This document shows positions 1-7,217 of a stretch of 64,000 nucleotides of DNA, piece after piece (the first letter of the stretch is position 1; the number at the start of each line of letters is the position of its first letter). The notes under the pieces were generated by a model. It was not told where the DNA came from and did no database searches. It was given only the letters and a program-made list of their open reading frames with translations. The DNA is from JAGVSR01 sp963825555. GTDB taxonomy: Bacteria > Pseudomonadota > Alphaproteobacteria > Rhizobiales > Hyphomicrobiaceae. A program made the translations under genes and the position numbers. The stretch lies in assembly GCA_963825555.1 (NCBI GenBank), contig CAWGTZ010000026.1, forward strand, positions 62,001-126,000, read 5' to 3'.

Positions 1-274
1 GCAGTACAGTCTGCATGTCCTTCATGGAATGCACCGCCAGATCAATGCGCTTGTCGAGTAGCGCCTCCTCAATCTCTTTTGTGAAAAGCCCCTTGCCGCC
101 GACCTCCGCCAGGGGCCGGTCGAGGATCATGTCGCCCGTCGTCTTGATGATGACGATCTCGAAGCTGGTCTCAGGCCACCCGTGGGCGGCCATCAGGCGG
201 CTTCGGACCTCATTGGCCTGGGCGAGCGCGAGGGCGGAACCGCGAGTTCCGATGCGAACGAGCCGCTCTTGCAA
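1..274 (-). CDS. hemC: Hydroxymethylbilane synthase, N-terminal part (cut by window edge)
   Basis: HemC polymerises four porphobilinogen units into hydroxymethylbilane, the tetrapyrrole precursor of haem. Only about the first 91 codons are in the window. The translation begins LQERLVRIGTRGSALALAQA, and later shows the family signatures IIKTTGDMI and GGKGLFTKEIEEALL, then DLAVHSMKDM. The start is a TTG at 274 with a GGAGA ribosome site seven bases upstream; no ATG or GTG is better placed. It is divergent from tsaD across about 117 bases, an arrangement common in Rhizobiales. The remainder of the gene lies left of the window. Confidence 0.95.
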   Translation of the reverse strand, partial: MQERLVRIGTRGSALALAQANEVRSRLMAAHGWPETSFEIVIIKTTGDMILDRPLAEVGGKGLFTKEIEEALLDKRIDLAVHSMKDMQTVL

Positions 275-391
275 GGGTGTTTCTCCGGGTGGTAGGGCGA
301 TGCGACGTTTTCGGGCAAGCCTTTCTAGCCTTGGGCTTGCCTGCATTGCAAACCCGCCGATCGTCGGCCCCCTGGAACATTCTGGCCAATC

Positions 392-1492
392 ATGGCAGCT
401 GCCCCGCCTCCGGCACCACCTTTGACCGTGCTTGGTATCGAAACGAGCTGCGACGAGACGGCGGCTGCTGTCGTGGAGCGGGCCGCCGACGGATCGGGCC
501 GGCTGCTGTCCAATATTGTGCGGTCCCAGTGGGAGGAGCATCGCCGATTTGGCGGTGTGGTTCCGGAAATCGCGGCCCGGTCGCACGTGACCTGTCTCGA
601 TGACCTGATCTCAGAGGCCCTGCGCACAGCTGGCTTAGGTTTCGCGGAACTGTCGGCCATAGCTGCCACGGCGGGACCGGGTCTCGTAGGTGGCCTCGTC
701 GTCGGTATGGTTACCGGCAAGGCGCTGGCGCTTGCGCACGCCAAGCCGTTTCTTGCCATTAATCATTTGGAGGCCCATGCACTGACCGTGGGGCTCACCG
801 AGGGACTGCGGCCGCCATACCTGCTTTTGCTGGTTTCGGGCGGGCATACGCAACTCCTGCTCGTACGTGACGTGGGCGTTTACGAGCGGCTGGGCACGAC
901 GATCGACGATGCCTTGGGTGAGGCATTCGACAAGACCGCCAAGCTCCTGGGTCTCGGTCAGCCCGGCGGTCCCGCTGTCGAGCGCGGGGCGATGGGCGGC
1001 GATGCCGAGCGTTTTGATTTCCCTCGACCGCTCATGGGTCGCGCGGATCCCCATTTCTCCTTTGCCGGTCTGAAGACGGCCGTGCGCCGGCGCGCGACGG
1101 AACTCGTGCCGCTCACCGAGAAGGATATTGCCGATCTGTGCGCCGGGTTTCAGCTGGCCGCCATGGATGCGGTGGCGGATCGCGTCTCGCGCGCAATGGC
1201 CATTGCTGAAGAGCGATTGGGCCCCGGGGTCCCGCATCGCCTTGTCGTGGCTGGCGGTGTAGCCGCCAATAAAGTGCTCCGCGCGCGCCTTGACGATCTC
1301 GTCCGTGAGCGTGGCTACACGCTGCATCTTCCCCCCGCCTCGTTGTGTACCGACAACGGTGCCATGATCGCCTGGGCGGGCGCCGAGCGGCTCGCGCGCG
1401 GTTCGACCGATCAACTCGATGCGCCGGCCCGTCCGCGCTGGCCGCTGGATGCTCAAGCGCCGGCCGCCATAGGTGCCGGTGTGAAAGCCTGA
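392..1492 (+). CDS. tsaD: tRNA N6-adenosine threonylcarbamoyltransferase TsaD
   Basis: TsaD transfers threonylcarbamoyl from TC-AMP to A37 of ANN-decoding tRNAs, making t6A in the cytoplasm together with TsaB and TsaE. The 366-residue product has the ASKHA-fold landmarks: GIETSCDET at residues 15-23, the metal-binding HLEAH at 125-129, SGGHTQL at about 149-155, and GGVAANK near the C-terminal third. Length is normal for the family apart from a short Ala/Pro-rich N-terminus. It is followed by gpsA after 76 bases on the same strand, and the two may be cotranscribed. tsaB and tsaE are not in this window. Confidence 0.97.
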   Translation: MAAAPPPAPPLTVLGIETSCDETAAAVVERAADGSGRLLSNIVRSQWEEHRRFGGVVPEIAARSHVTCLDDLISEALRTAGLGFAELSAIAATAGPGLVGGLVVGMVTGKALALAHAKPFLAINHLEAHALTVGLTEGLRPPYLLLLVSGGHTQLLLVRDVGVYERLGTTIDDALGEAFDKTAKLLGLGQPGGPAVERGAMGGDAERFDFPRPLMGRADPHFSFAGLKTAVRRRATELVPLTEKDIADLCAGFQLAAMDAVADRVSRAMAIAEERLGPGVPHRLVVAGGVAANKVLRARLDDLVRERGYTLHLPPASLCTDNGAMIAWAGAERLARGSTDQLDAPARPRWPLDAQAPAAIGAGVKA

Positions 1493-1568
1493 TGACAGGG
1501 CTCGAAGAGGGCCACTGGTGAAGCGGCATTCTCCGGCCTAAAGTCCGGGCGCTTGGGAGGCGCAAGGT

Positions 1569-2564
1569 ATGGCTATCGAAAGCGTCGGCGTGATCGGTGG
1601 CGGAGCGTGGGGTACGGCGCTGGCTCAGACTCTGCGGCTGGCCGGGCGGCACGTCGTTCTATGGGCGCGTGAGCCCGAAACTGTGGAGGACATCAACGTC
1701 CGCCACGTCAATCGCACGTTCCTGCCCGGCATTTCGCTCGATCCCGATCTGACCGCAACCAGCGCGCTCGCCGATGTTGCCAAGTCCGATGCGGTGCTGA
1801 TGGTCGCGCCGGCCCAGCATGTGCGCACCATCGCCGGACAGCTGCGTTCCTTCATGCGACCCAGCCAGCCGATCATCCTGTGCGCGAAAGGCATCGAGCA
1901 GACGAGCGGGCGCATGCTCGGCGACGTCCTTGCCGAAATCTTGCCTGAACAGACATTCGCCGTGCTGTCGGGTCCGAGCTTCGCGGCCGATGTCGCGCGG
2001 GGCCTGCCTGCCGCACTCACGATTGCCTGCGCCCGGGAGGAAATGGGACGGCAACTCGCCGAACGTCTCGGGTACAGGCAGTTCCGGCTCTATTGGTCGA
2101 GTGACACTATCGGCGTCGAGATTGGCGGCGCGCTGAAGAACGTGCTCGCGATTGCCGCCGGCATCGTGGACGCGAAGGGGCTGGGTGCCAGTGCCCACGC
2201 CGGGCTCGTGACGCGCGGGTTCGCGGAGATGCGCCGGTTGGCAGAGGCCATGGGCGCGCGTCCCGAGACGATGATGGGATTATCCGGCCTGGGCGACCTG
2301 ATCCTCACCTGCGGCAGCCCGCAGTCGCGCAACATGAGCCTCGGGCGGGCGCTGGGCCACGGCAAGACGCTCGCTGAGATTCTCGGGAGCCGGGTTGCGG
2401 TGACGGAAGGCGTCTATACGGCCGCCGCCGCCGTGCGCCTTGCACGCGAGAAAGGTGTCGAGATGCCGATTTCCGAAGCTGTCCATGCCATTATCGAAGG
2501 CCGCACGAGCGTCGACGATGCCATCGCCGGCCTCATGCAAAGACCGTTCAAGGCTGAAGACTGA
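1569..2564 (+). CDS. gpsA: NAD(P)H-dependent glycerol-3-phosphate dehydrogenase GpsA
   Basis: GpsA reduces dihydroxyacetone phosphate to sn-glycerol 3-phosphate, the backbone for phospholipids. The 331-residue protein starts with a Rossmann fold whose glycine motif GGGAWG lies at residues 10-15. The family signature GGALKNVLAIAAG contains the catalytic lysine at 190. MGLSGLGDLILTC follows in the C-terminal helical domain. The ATG at 1569 is preceded by a GGGAGG-type ribosome site in the tsaD-gpsA gap. It lies in the same direction as tsaD and the small exported protein that follows. Confidence 0.97.
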   Translation: MAIESVGVIGGGAWGTALAQTLRLAGRHVVLWAREPETVEDINVRHVNRTFLPGISLDPDLTATSALADVAKSDAVLMVAPAQHVRTIAGQLRSFMRPSQPIILCAKGIEQTSGRMLGDVLAEILPEQTFAVLSGPSFAADVARGLPAALTIACAREEMGRQLAERLGYRQFRLYWSSDTIGVEIGGALKNVLAIAAGIVDAKGLGASAHAGLVTRGFAEMRRLAEAMGARPETMMGLSGLGDLILTCGSPQSRNMSLGRALGHGKTLAEILGSRVAVTEGVYTAAAAVRLAREKGVEMPISEAVHAIIEGRTSVDDAIAGLMQRPFKAED

Positions 2565-2585
2565 AGACGACCGGAGAAGAATGCC

Positions 2586-2849
2586 ATGCAGAGACGCGCA
2601 CATGCCGCAACTTTCGCAGTCTTGCTGTCGTTCGGTTTCGCGTGGCCGGCTCTCGCGCAGGCCCCAGGCGGAGCATCGGGCTTGGACAATGAAATCGAGC
2701 CGCCGGGCTATGAAGACTTCAAGGACGGTGACCTTAGCCGTCAGGAGGTGGAAGAATTGGAGGAACGCCGCGACGATCGCAACATCGTCTCACCCGGAAT
2801 GCGGGACGAGCAGGAACTTGACTGGGAAATGGATCGCGATGGGAATTGA
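2586..2849 (+). CDS. Small exported acidic protein of unknown function
   Basis: An 87-residue product with a clear signal peptide: basic MQRR, a hydrophobic stretch, then AWPALAQA with predicted cleavage after about residue 24. The mature part is very acidic and charged (EVEELEERRDD, then DWEMDRDGN at the C-terminus), probably helical, with no cysteine or known domain that I recognise. It starts 21 bases after the gpsA stop and is probably transcribed with it. An acidic periplasmic or secreted role is inference only. The signal peptide and placement argue for a real gene. Confidence 0.7.
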   Translation: MQRRAHAATFAVLLSFGFAWPALAQAPGGASGLDNEIEPPGYEDFKDGDLSRQEVEELEERRDDRNIVSPGMRDEQELDWEMDRDGN

Positions 2850-2879
2850 GTGACGCGGAACCGGGAGCAACCGGTCAGG

Positions 2880-2955
2880 TGGTGCCGCCTGCGTGACTCG
2901 AACACGCGACCCCATCATTACGAATGATGTGCTCTACCGGCTGAGCTAAGGCGGC
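2880..2955 (-). tRNA. tRNA-Thr (anticodon CGT)
   Basis: Read on the minus strand, the segment folds as a cloverleaf. The acceptor arm GCCGCCT pairs with AGGCGGC, the D stem is GCTC/GAGC, and the anticodon stem CATCA/TGATG encloses the loop TTCGTAA. The T arm is GCGTG/CACGC with loop TTCGAGT. The anticodon CGT reads ACG threonine codons. The 3' CCA is encoded. It lies between the small exported gene and pqqC and is not part of a tRNA cluster. Confidence 0.96.
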
Positions 2956-3096
2956 GATCCGGCTGGGTAGGACGCAGGGCATACCCGTTGCGCCCCCCGA
3001 TTGCAAGCCTCCCAGGGCGCGCGTCCCCGGACACGGCATAATGATTGCCGCGGGGCGTTCCCGCGGCCCTTTGGCAGGCTGGAACCGATAGGAAAG

Positions 3097-3132
3097 AGAG
3101 GGGCGCCGGAGCTTGCGTCCAGCGGCCCCTCT
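3097..3132 (-). terminator. Possible terminator downstream of pqqC
   Basis: The arms AGAGGGGC and GCCCCTCT (8 bp) flank a GC-rich 20-base loop. On the minus strand they are followed by CTTTCC, a weak U-tract. The site lies about 68 bases beyond the pqqC stop. It could instead be a stability hairpin. Confidence 0.4.
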
Positions 3133-3199
3133 GAGGGTTGATCAGCGGTCAGGTCCGCGGGCTGTTCTGGGACGGCGTTCACCGTCCGGGCTGGAAACC

Positions 3200-3964
3200 T
3201 CAAATGCCTTCAGGGCGGTAGGCGCCGGGCGGGATGTGGCCGTTGACGTAGGCATGTTGGAGTGCGTCGAGCTGGGCCCAGAGTACGTCGCACTTGAACT
3301 TAATGGCGTCGACGCAGGCTTCCTGCATCTCGCGGGTGTGGGCGTTGTGCTTCACGAATTCGAAGGTGAAGTTGGCGTCGCGCGGGGCCTGGGATAGGCG
3401 GCGCTTGAAGTAGGCCATCACATCGTCGTTCACGAAGTCGTAGTTGGAGAGCATACCCGTAATGCGCTCGCGGTGGATCGATGGGGCGAACAATTCGGTC
3501 AGCGACGAGGCAGCGGCCACGACAAGCGGCTGCTCGACGACGAAGCGGACGTAGGCTTCCACGGCGAAGCGGGTGGCGGGCAGTGCGCCGCGCATGCTCG
3601 TCACATATTCGCGATCGAGACCGAGGCAGTCGGTGAGTACCAGCCAGCGTTCGATGCCGCCCTGTTCCTCAGGAGGCGTGCCGTCATGATCCTGGATGCG
3701 GTGGATCCATTCGCGGCGCAACGCGCGGTCGTGGACGCGGCTCATGAAGGCGGCGTCTTTGCGCGGGATTGCCTCCTGATAGCAGTAGCGGTTCAAGGCC
3801 CAGGCCGCGACTTGGCCTTTGTTGAGTTTGCCGCCGTGCAGCATTTTGTGAAATGGGTGGAGATCGTGGTAGCGCTCGGGCCCGACGGCCCGCATCTGAG
3901 CTTCGAATTCCTCGATGGTCCAGGGCTGTTTGACGCCTTCAAAGCGCCGGACGAACTCGTTCAT
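3200..3964 (-). CDS. pqqC: Pyrroloquinoline-quinone synthase PqqC (solitary)
   Basis: PqqC catalyses the last step of PQQ biosynthesis, an oxygen-dependent ring closure and eight-electron oxidation of AHQQ. The 254-residue protein has the family's helical-bundle signatures: YHDLHPFHK at about 32-40, ALNRYCYQEAIPRKDA, IQDHDG with His93, LTELFAPSIHRERI with His163, and KFKCDVLWAQLDAL near the C-terminus. A strong TGGAGG site precedes the ATG at 3964. No pqqA, B, D or E lies nearby, so the remaining pathway must be elsewhere or absent. A small upstream reading frame overlaps its start codon. A diverged PqqC-like oxidase is possible, but the conserved histidines favour true PqqC. Confidence 0.9.
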   Translation of the reverse strand: MNEFVRRFEGVKQPWTIEEFEAQMRAVGPERYHDLHPFHKMLHGGKLNKGQVAAWALNRYCYQEAIPRKDAAFMSRVHDRALRREWIHRIQDHDGTPPEEQGGIERWLVLTDCLGLDREYVTSMRGALPATRFAVEAYVRFVVEQPLVVAAASSLTELFAPSIHRERITGMLSNYDFVNDDVMAYFKRRLSQAPRDANFTFEFVKHNAHTREMQEACVDAIKFKCDVLWAQLDALQHAYVNGHIPPGAYRPEGI

Positions 3965-4092
3965 GCTTTTCCTCCAGGTACGGAGGTTCGACGCGCCGCC
4001 GCCTCGTCCTCCGGTTTTTCGACGGGCTGCAAGTTGCCAGCATCGAGGGCCAAGCCGTTGATCAGGATCAAAAAGAGCACTTCACGGATCAT
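3961..4092 (-). CDS. Possible small ORF translationally coupled to pqqC
   Basis: A 43-codon frame beginning MIREVLFLILINGLALDAG ends in a TGA that overlaps the pqqC ATG (ATGA). The pqqC ribosome site lies inside its last codons. The N-terminal third is hydrophobic and the rest is charged. I see no clear ribosome site for the ATG at 4092, and the same frame stays open far upstream, antisense to rlmN. It may be a leader peptide, a relic or chance. I know of no family for it. Confidence 0.22.
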   Translation of the reverse strand: MIREVLFLILINGLALDAGNLQPVEKPEDEAAARRTSVPGGKA

Positions 4093-4230
4093 CACGAGTT
4101 CGTAGTCGCCGCCGATTGGGTTCGAGCCGGCCGGTCGGGCCTGCGCGCCCAGGCACTCTTTCACCTCCGGCTGGAAACGGGTACACAGGGGTTCTGGAAT
4201 TCCCGCAAAGCTTCGATCGAGCCCAGAACA

Positions 4231-5451
4231 ATGGTTGCCGTTCTCGACACGCGCGCCGCGACCGGTCAGTCGCTGGACGTCTCTGCTTCCGCCAAGCCCT
4301 CGCTGGCGGGTCTCACCCGCACGCGCCTGACAGAGGCGCTGCGGTCCGTGGGCGTGCCCGAAAAGCAGATGCGCATGCGCGTGACCCAGCTCTGGCGCTG
4401 GATGTACATTTCCGGCGTCATGAGCTTTGAAGCCATGACGGACGTGTCGAAGGATCTGCGGGCCGTGCTCTCGGCCCATTTCACGCTGGACCGGCCGGAG
4501 ATCGTCACCGAGCAGGTCTCCATCGACGGTACCCGAAAGTGGCTGCTCCGGTTGCCCAAGCGCGGGCACGAGGCCCACCCGCCCGAGATCGAGTGTGTCT
4601 ATATTCCGGAGGAGGATCGGGGCACACTCTGCATCTCCTCGCAGGTTGGATGCACGCTGACCTGCACATTTTGCCATACGGGCACGCAAAGGCTGGTCCG
4701 CAATCTGGAAGTCGAGGAGATCGTCGGTCAGATCCTGCTGGCGAAAGACCGCATCGGCGACTGGCCGGGCGCCAATCTGCCTGAAGATGGTGGCCTTCTG
4801 CCCTTGGGCGAGCGCAAGATCACTAACATTGTGCTCATGGGCATGGGCGAACCGCTCTACAATTTCGACAACGTCCGCGATGCGATGGAGGTTGCGTCCG
4901 ACGGTGAGGGGCTGTCCATGTCGAAGCGGCGCATCACGCTTTCGACGTCGGGCGTCGTGCCCGAGATCGGGCGCTGGGGCGACGAGGCGGGTACGATGCT
5001 CGCGATCTCGCTGCACGCAGTCCGCGATGAGCTGCGCGATGTGCTGGTACCCATCAACCGGAAATATCCGATCGCCGAGCTTCTGGAGGCCTGTCGCAAT
5101 TATCCAGGTGTATCCAATCCGCGCCGCATCACGTTCGAATATGTCATGCTGAAAGGCGTAAACGACAGCCTCGCAGACGCCCGCGAACTCGTGCGGCTAC
5201 TTTCAGGCATTCCCGCCAAGATCAACCTGATCCCCTTCAATCCCTGGCCCGGCACGGATTACGAATGCTCCGACTGGGCCCAGATCGAGAAGTTCGCCGA
5301 GGTTGTGAACAAGGCGGGCTATGCGAGCCCCGTGCGCACGCCGCGCGGTCGTGACATCCTGGCCGCCTGCGGACAGCTCAAGTCCGAGAGTCAGCGGCTT
5401 CGGGCCAGCGAGCGCAAAGCGCCTGCCGATACCGCGATCGACGGCGCCTGA
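4231..5451 (+). CDS. rlmN: Dual-specificity RNA methyltransferase RlmN
   Basis: RlmN is a radical-SAM enzyme that methylates C2 of A2503 in 23S rRNA and of A37 in some tRNAs. The 406-residue protein carries the CxxxCxxC cluster motif as C141, C145 and C148 (GCTLTCTFCHTG). It also has MGMGEPLYNFDNV for SAM binding, SLHAVRDELRDVLVPINRKY, and a late AACGQL whose cysteine corresponds to the resolving cysteine that forms the methyl-transfer adduct. The C-terminus has a short charged extension. It is divergent from pqqC across 266 bases and followed 19 bases later by a membrane-protein gene. Confidence 0.97.
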   Translation: MVAVLDTRAATGQSLDVSASAKPSLAGLTRTRLTEALRSVGVPEKQMRMRVTQLWRWMYISGVMSFEAMTDVSKDLRAVLSAHFTLDRPEIVTEQVSIDGTRKWLLRLPKRGHEAHPPEIECVYIPEEDRGTLCISSQVGCTLTCTFCHTGTQRLVRNLEVEEIVGQILLAKDRIGDWPGANLPEDGGLLPLGERKITNIVLMGMGEPLYNFDNVRDAMEVASDGEGLSMSKRRITLSTSGVVPEIGRWGDEAGTMLAISLHAVRDELRDVLVPINRKYPIAELLEACRNYPGVSNPRRITFEYVMLKGVNDSLADARELVRLLSGIPAKINLIPFNPWPGTDYECSDWAQIEKFAEVVNKAGYASPVRTPRGRDILAACGQLKSESQRLRASERKAPADTAIDGA

Positions 5452-5470
5452 GAGCCCGGGATTTCGACCC

Positions 5471-5899
5471 ATGATCCTCCGCACGCTCGGCCGCTTGATA
5501 CTCGTGCCCGTTGCATTCTGTCTGGCGGCGGCTACGGCGGCGGTTGTCGCCGTCACCCTTGGTCTTGAAAAGATTACCGTTGCCATGTCGGGCAAAGAGG
5601 GGGGCGCCGAAACCGTCCAGGCCTACTGGGAACTCGTCATGCAGGGAGGGGCCTTCATAGCGGGGCTGACAATGCTTCCGGCTTTGGCCGTTGTCATAGT
5701 CGGCGAAGTCGCGCGTATCCGCTCCTGGCTGTTTTACATGATCGGCGGCGGCCTCTCCCTTGGGCTGTTGCCTCTCGTTGCCAAGGCGGGCGCACCCGAC
5801 CTCATGACCATGCCGCCGACCGCCCTCTGGCAGGTTCTCGCAACGGCCGGGTTCGCGGGCGGGCTCGTTTACTGGCTCGTCGCCGGACGTACAGCCTGA
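5471..5899 (+). CDS. Small integral membrane protein, tandem paralogue 1
   Basis: A 142-residue hydrophobic protein with about four membrane segments (roughly residues 8-30, 55-75, 84-102 and 115-137). It ends in GGLVYWLVAGRTA. The ATG at 5471 was chosen because it directly follows the rlmN stop by 19 bases and begins the hydrophobic domain; longer in-frame starts lie inside rlmN. The C-terminal motif GG-L/M-VYWLVAGR recurs in the next gene, so the pair looks like a tandem duplication. I do not recognise a named family, and function is unknown. Confidence 0.72.
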   Translation: MILRTLGRLILVPVAFCLAAATAAVVAVTLGLEKITVAMSGKEGGAETVQAYWELVMQGGAFIAGLTMLPALAVVIVGEVARIRSWLFYMIGGGLSLGLLPLVAKAGAPDLMTMPPTALWQVLATAGFAGGLVYWLVAGRTA

Positions 5900-5982
5900 C
5901 CCCGGCCTGACTGTTCGCGCCGCCGGCAAATCAGCAATTGAATTGAAGGTGTTGCGCGGGCTATCGATGGGACCGCGGGGCT

Positions 5983-6453
5983 TTGGCCGAAAGCGGATTA
6001 ATCGTGGGTTCACTGCTGCGGATACTGTTGGGATATGTTGTGGCCTGTCTCGCCGCCGGCGCCACGCAGACTCTCTTCGTCGTGACACCGTCCGAACTTG
6101 CAGCCGACATGGATCGGATTGGCGGCGCAGCGGTTTTGATGGCGATGGCTGCAACTCAGACGGCCGTTTTTGCCATTCCATTTGCAGGCATTGCGATCGT
6201 GCTCACAGAATGGTTTGCGGCCCGGGTATGGCTGACCTATGCCGCGCTGGGTGTCTGCATCGCTATGACGGCTTATTTTGTGGCCATTGCCGGGGAGTCA
6301 GGCGCCGCGACAATCCTCAACGACTATGCCTTCAAAGCCTTCCTCGCCGCTGGGTTGGTGGGCGGCATGGTGTACTGGCTCGTGGCTGGCCGGCGGGCGG
6401 GCGCTTGGCACCGGACCGGGCGGCGTGTGGCCTCCGAAACTGGGCATGAATAA
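5983..6453 (+). CDS. Small integral membrane protein, tandem paralogue 2
   Basis: A 156-residue protein with four predicted membrane helices and the C-terminal motif GGMVYWLVAGRRAG, shared with the preceding gene. Both proteins are similar in size and topology, with a polar loop between the first two helices. The start is uncertain: TTG at 5983 gives MAESGLIVGSLLRI, and GTG at 6004 is the other candidate; neither has a strong ribosome site. It lies 83 bases downstream of its paralogue on the same strand. Function unknown. Confidence 0.62.
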   Translation: MAESGLIVGSLLRILLGYVVACLAAGATQTLFVVTPSELAADMDRIGGAAVLMAMAATQTAVFAIPFAGIAIVLTEWFAARVWLTYAALGVCIAMTAYFVAIAGESGAATILNDYAFKAFLAAGLVGGMVYWLVAGRRAGAWHRTGRRVASETGHE

Positions 6454-6579
6454 GGGCGATGCGCCGACCTATCCTCCCGTAAAGTTGTACGAAATACGGA
6501 TTGTTAAGACCCGGCTGGCAGGCTACGTTGTGCGCTGCACAAAAAATGTTTGGCGCCGCCATCACGAGGCCAGGAACCC

Positions 6580-7200
6580 ATGCTTTCTACGCACGATCAG
6601 GTCGAAATAACCAAGCGCGGGATGGATGCCGCTTTTGGCTATGCGCTGGCGGCCATCAATGCGGCCTTCGAGGTCAATGCCCGGACGCTGACGGTGTGCA
6701 CCCAAATGGCCGCGACTTTGACGCCGCGGGCACCCGAAACAGAGGAGACCTGGGAGTGGTCGGGGGCGCCGCGCCGGCCGCATTCGACACTGCTTGCGGC
6801 GGAGCAAGATATCCAGAAACCGGCAGCCGGCCCGTTCGCCTTTTGGTCAGAGATAATCGAAACCAGCGGGCGCACATGGTTCAGCGGCGCTCCCTCGCCT
6901 TTCGCCTGGTGGAGCTGGATGCCGCAATCGGCCGTTCCGGCCACTTGGCCCTGGGCCTATGGCATGATCTCCTCGGGCGTTCCGGGGTCCGTTGCATGGC
7001 CGATGGCAGAGGCCAATGCTGCGCTCATGGATGCTGCCAAGAAGACAGCCGAGGCCACCTGTGGTCAGTTTCCCGTCTATCGATCGGATAACGGCTTCGC
7101 ATCCGCGCAGGTCTGGACCCAAACAGGGATCGTTCAGACCCTGTTTGCAGCAACTCCGGCAGCTACCATCCTTTGGCCCTGGTTGAAACACGCCGCATGA
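6580..7200 (+). CDS. Trp-rich, phasin-like hypothetical protein
   Basis: A 206-residue protein without signal peptide. The N-terminal segment (about residues 1-55) is amphipathic and Ala-rich (FGYALAAINAAFEVNARTL) in the manner of phasins. The middle carries an unusual run of aromatics and prolines around PFAFWSEIIETSGRTWF and WWSWMP. A second helix-prone segment, ANAALMDAAKKTAEATCG, follows, and the C-terminus is aromatic again. The ATG at 6580 has an AGGA ribosome site; an upstream TTG at 6550 is possible. phaA, phaB and phaR are in the same window, so a role at PHB granules is possible, but this is inference from composition only. Confidence 0.6.
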   Translation: MLSTHDQVEITKRGMDAAFGYALAAINAAFEVNARTLTVCTQMAATLTPRAPETEETWEWSGAPRRPHSTLLAAEQDIQKPAAGPFAFWSEIIETSGRTWFSGAPSPFAWWSWMPQSAVPATWPWAYGMISSGVPGSVAWPMAEANAALMDAAKKTAEATCGQFPVYRSDNGFASAQVWTQTGIVQTLFAATPAATILWPWLKHAA

Positions 7201-7217
7201 GGCGGGGGGCCACCCCG

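Noticed and set aside
3961..5016. 351-codon open frame on the minus strand opposite rlmN
   Set aside because: Composition is Arg/His/Gly-rich shadow of a GC-rich gene; rlmN on the plus strand has all its motifs. Only the last 43 codons, outside rlmN, are kept as a low-confidence small ORF.
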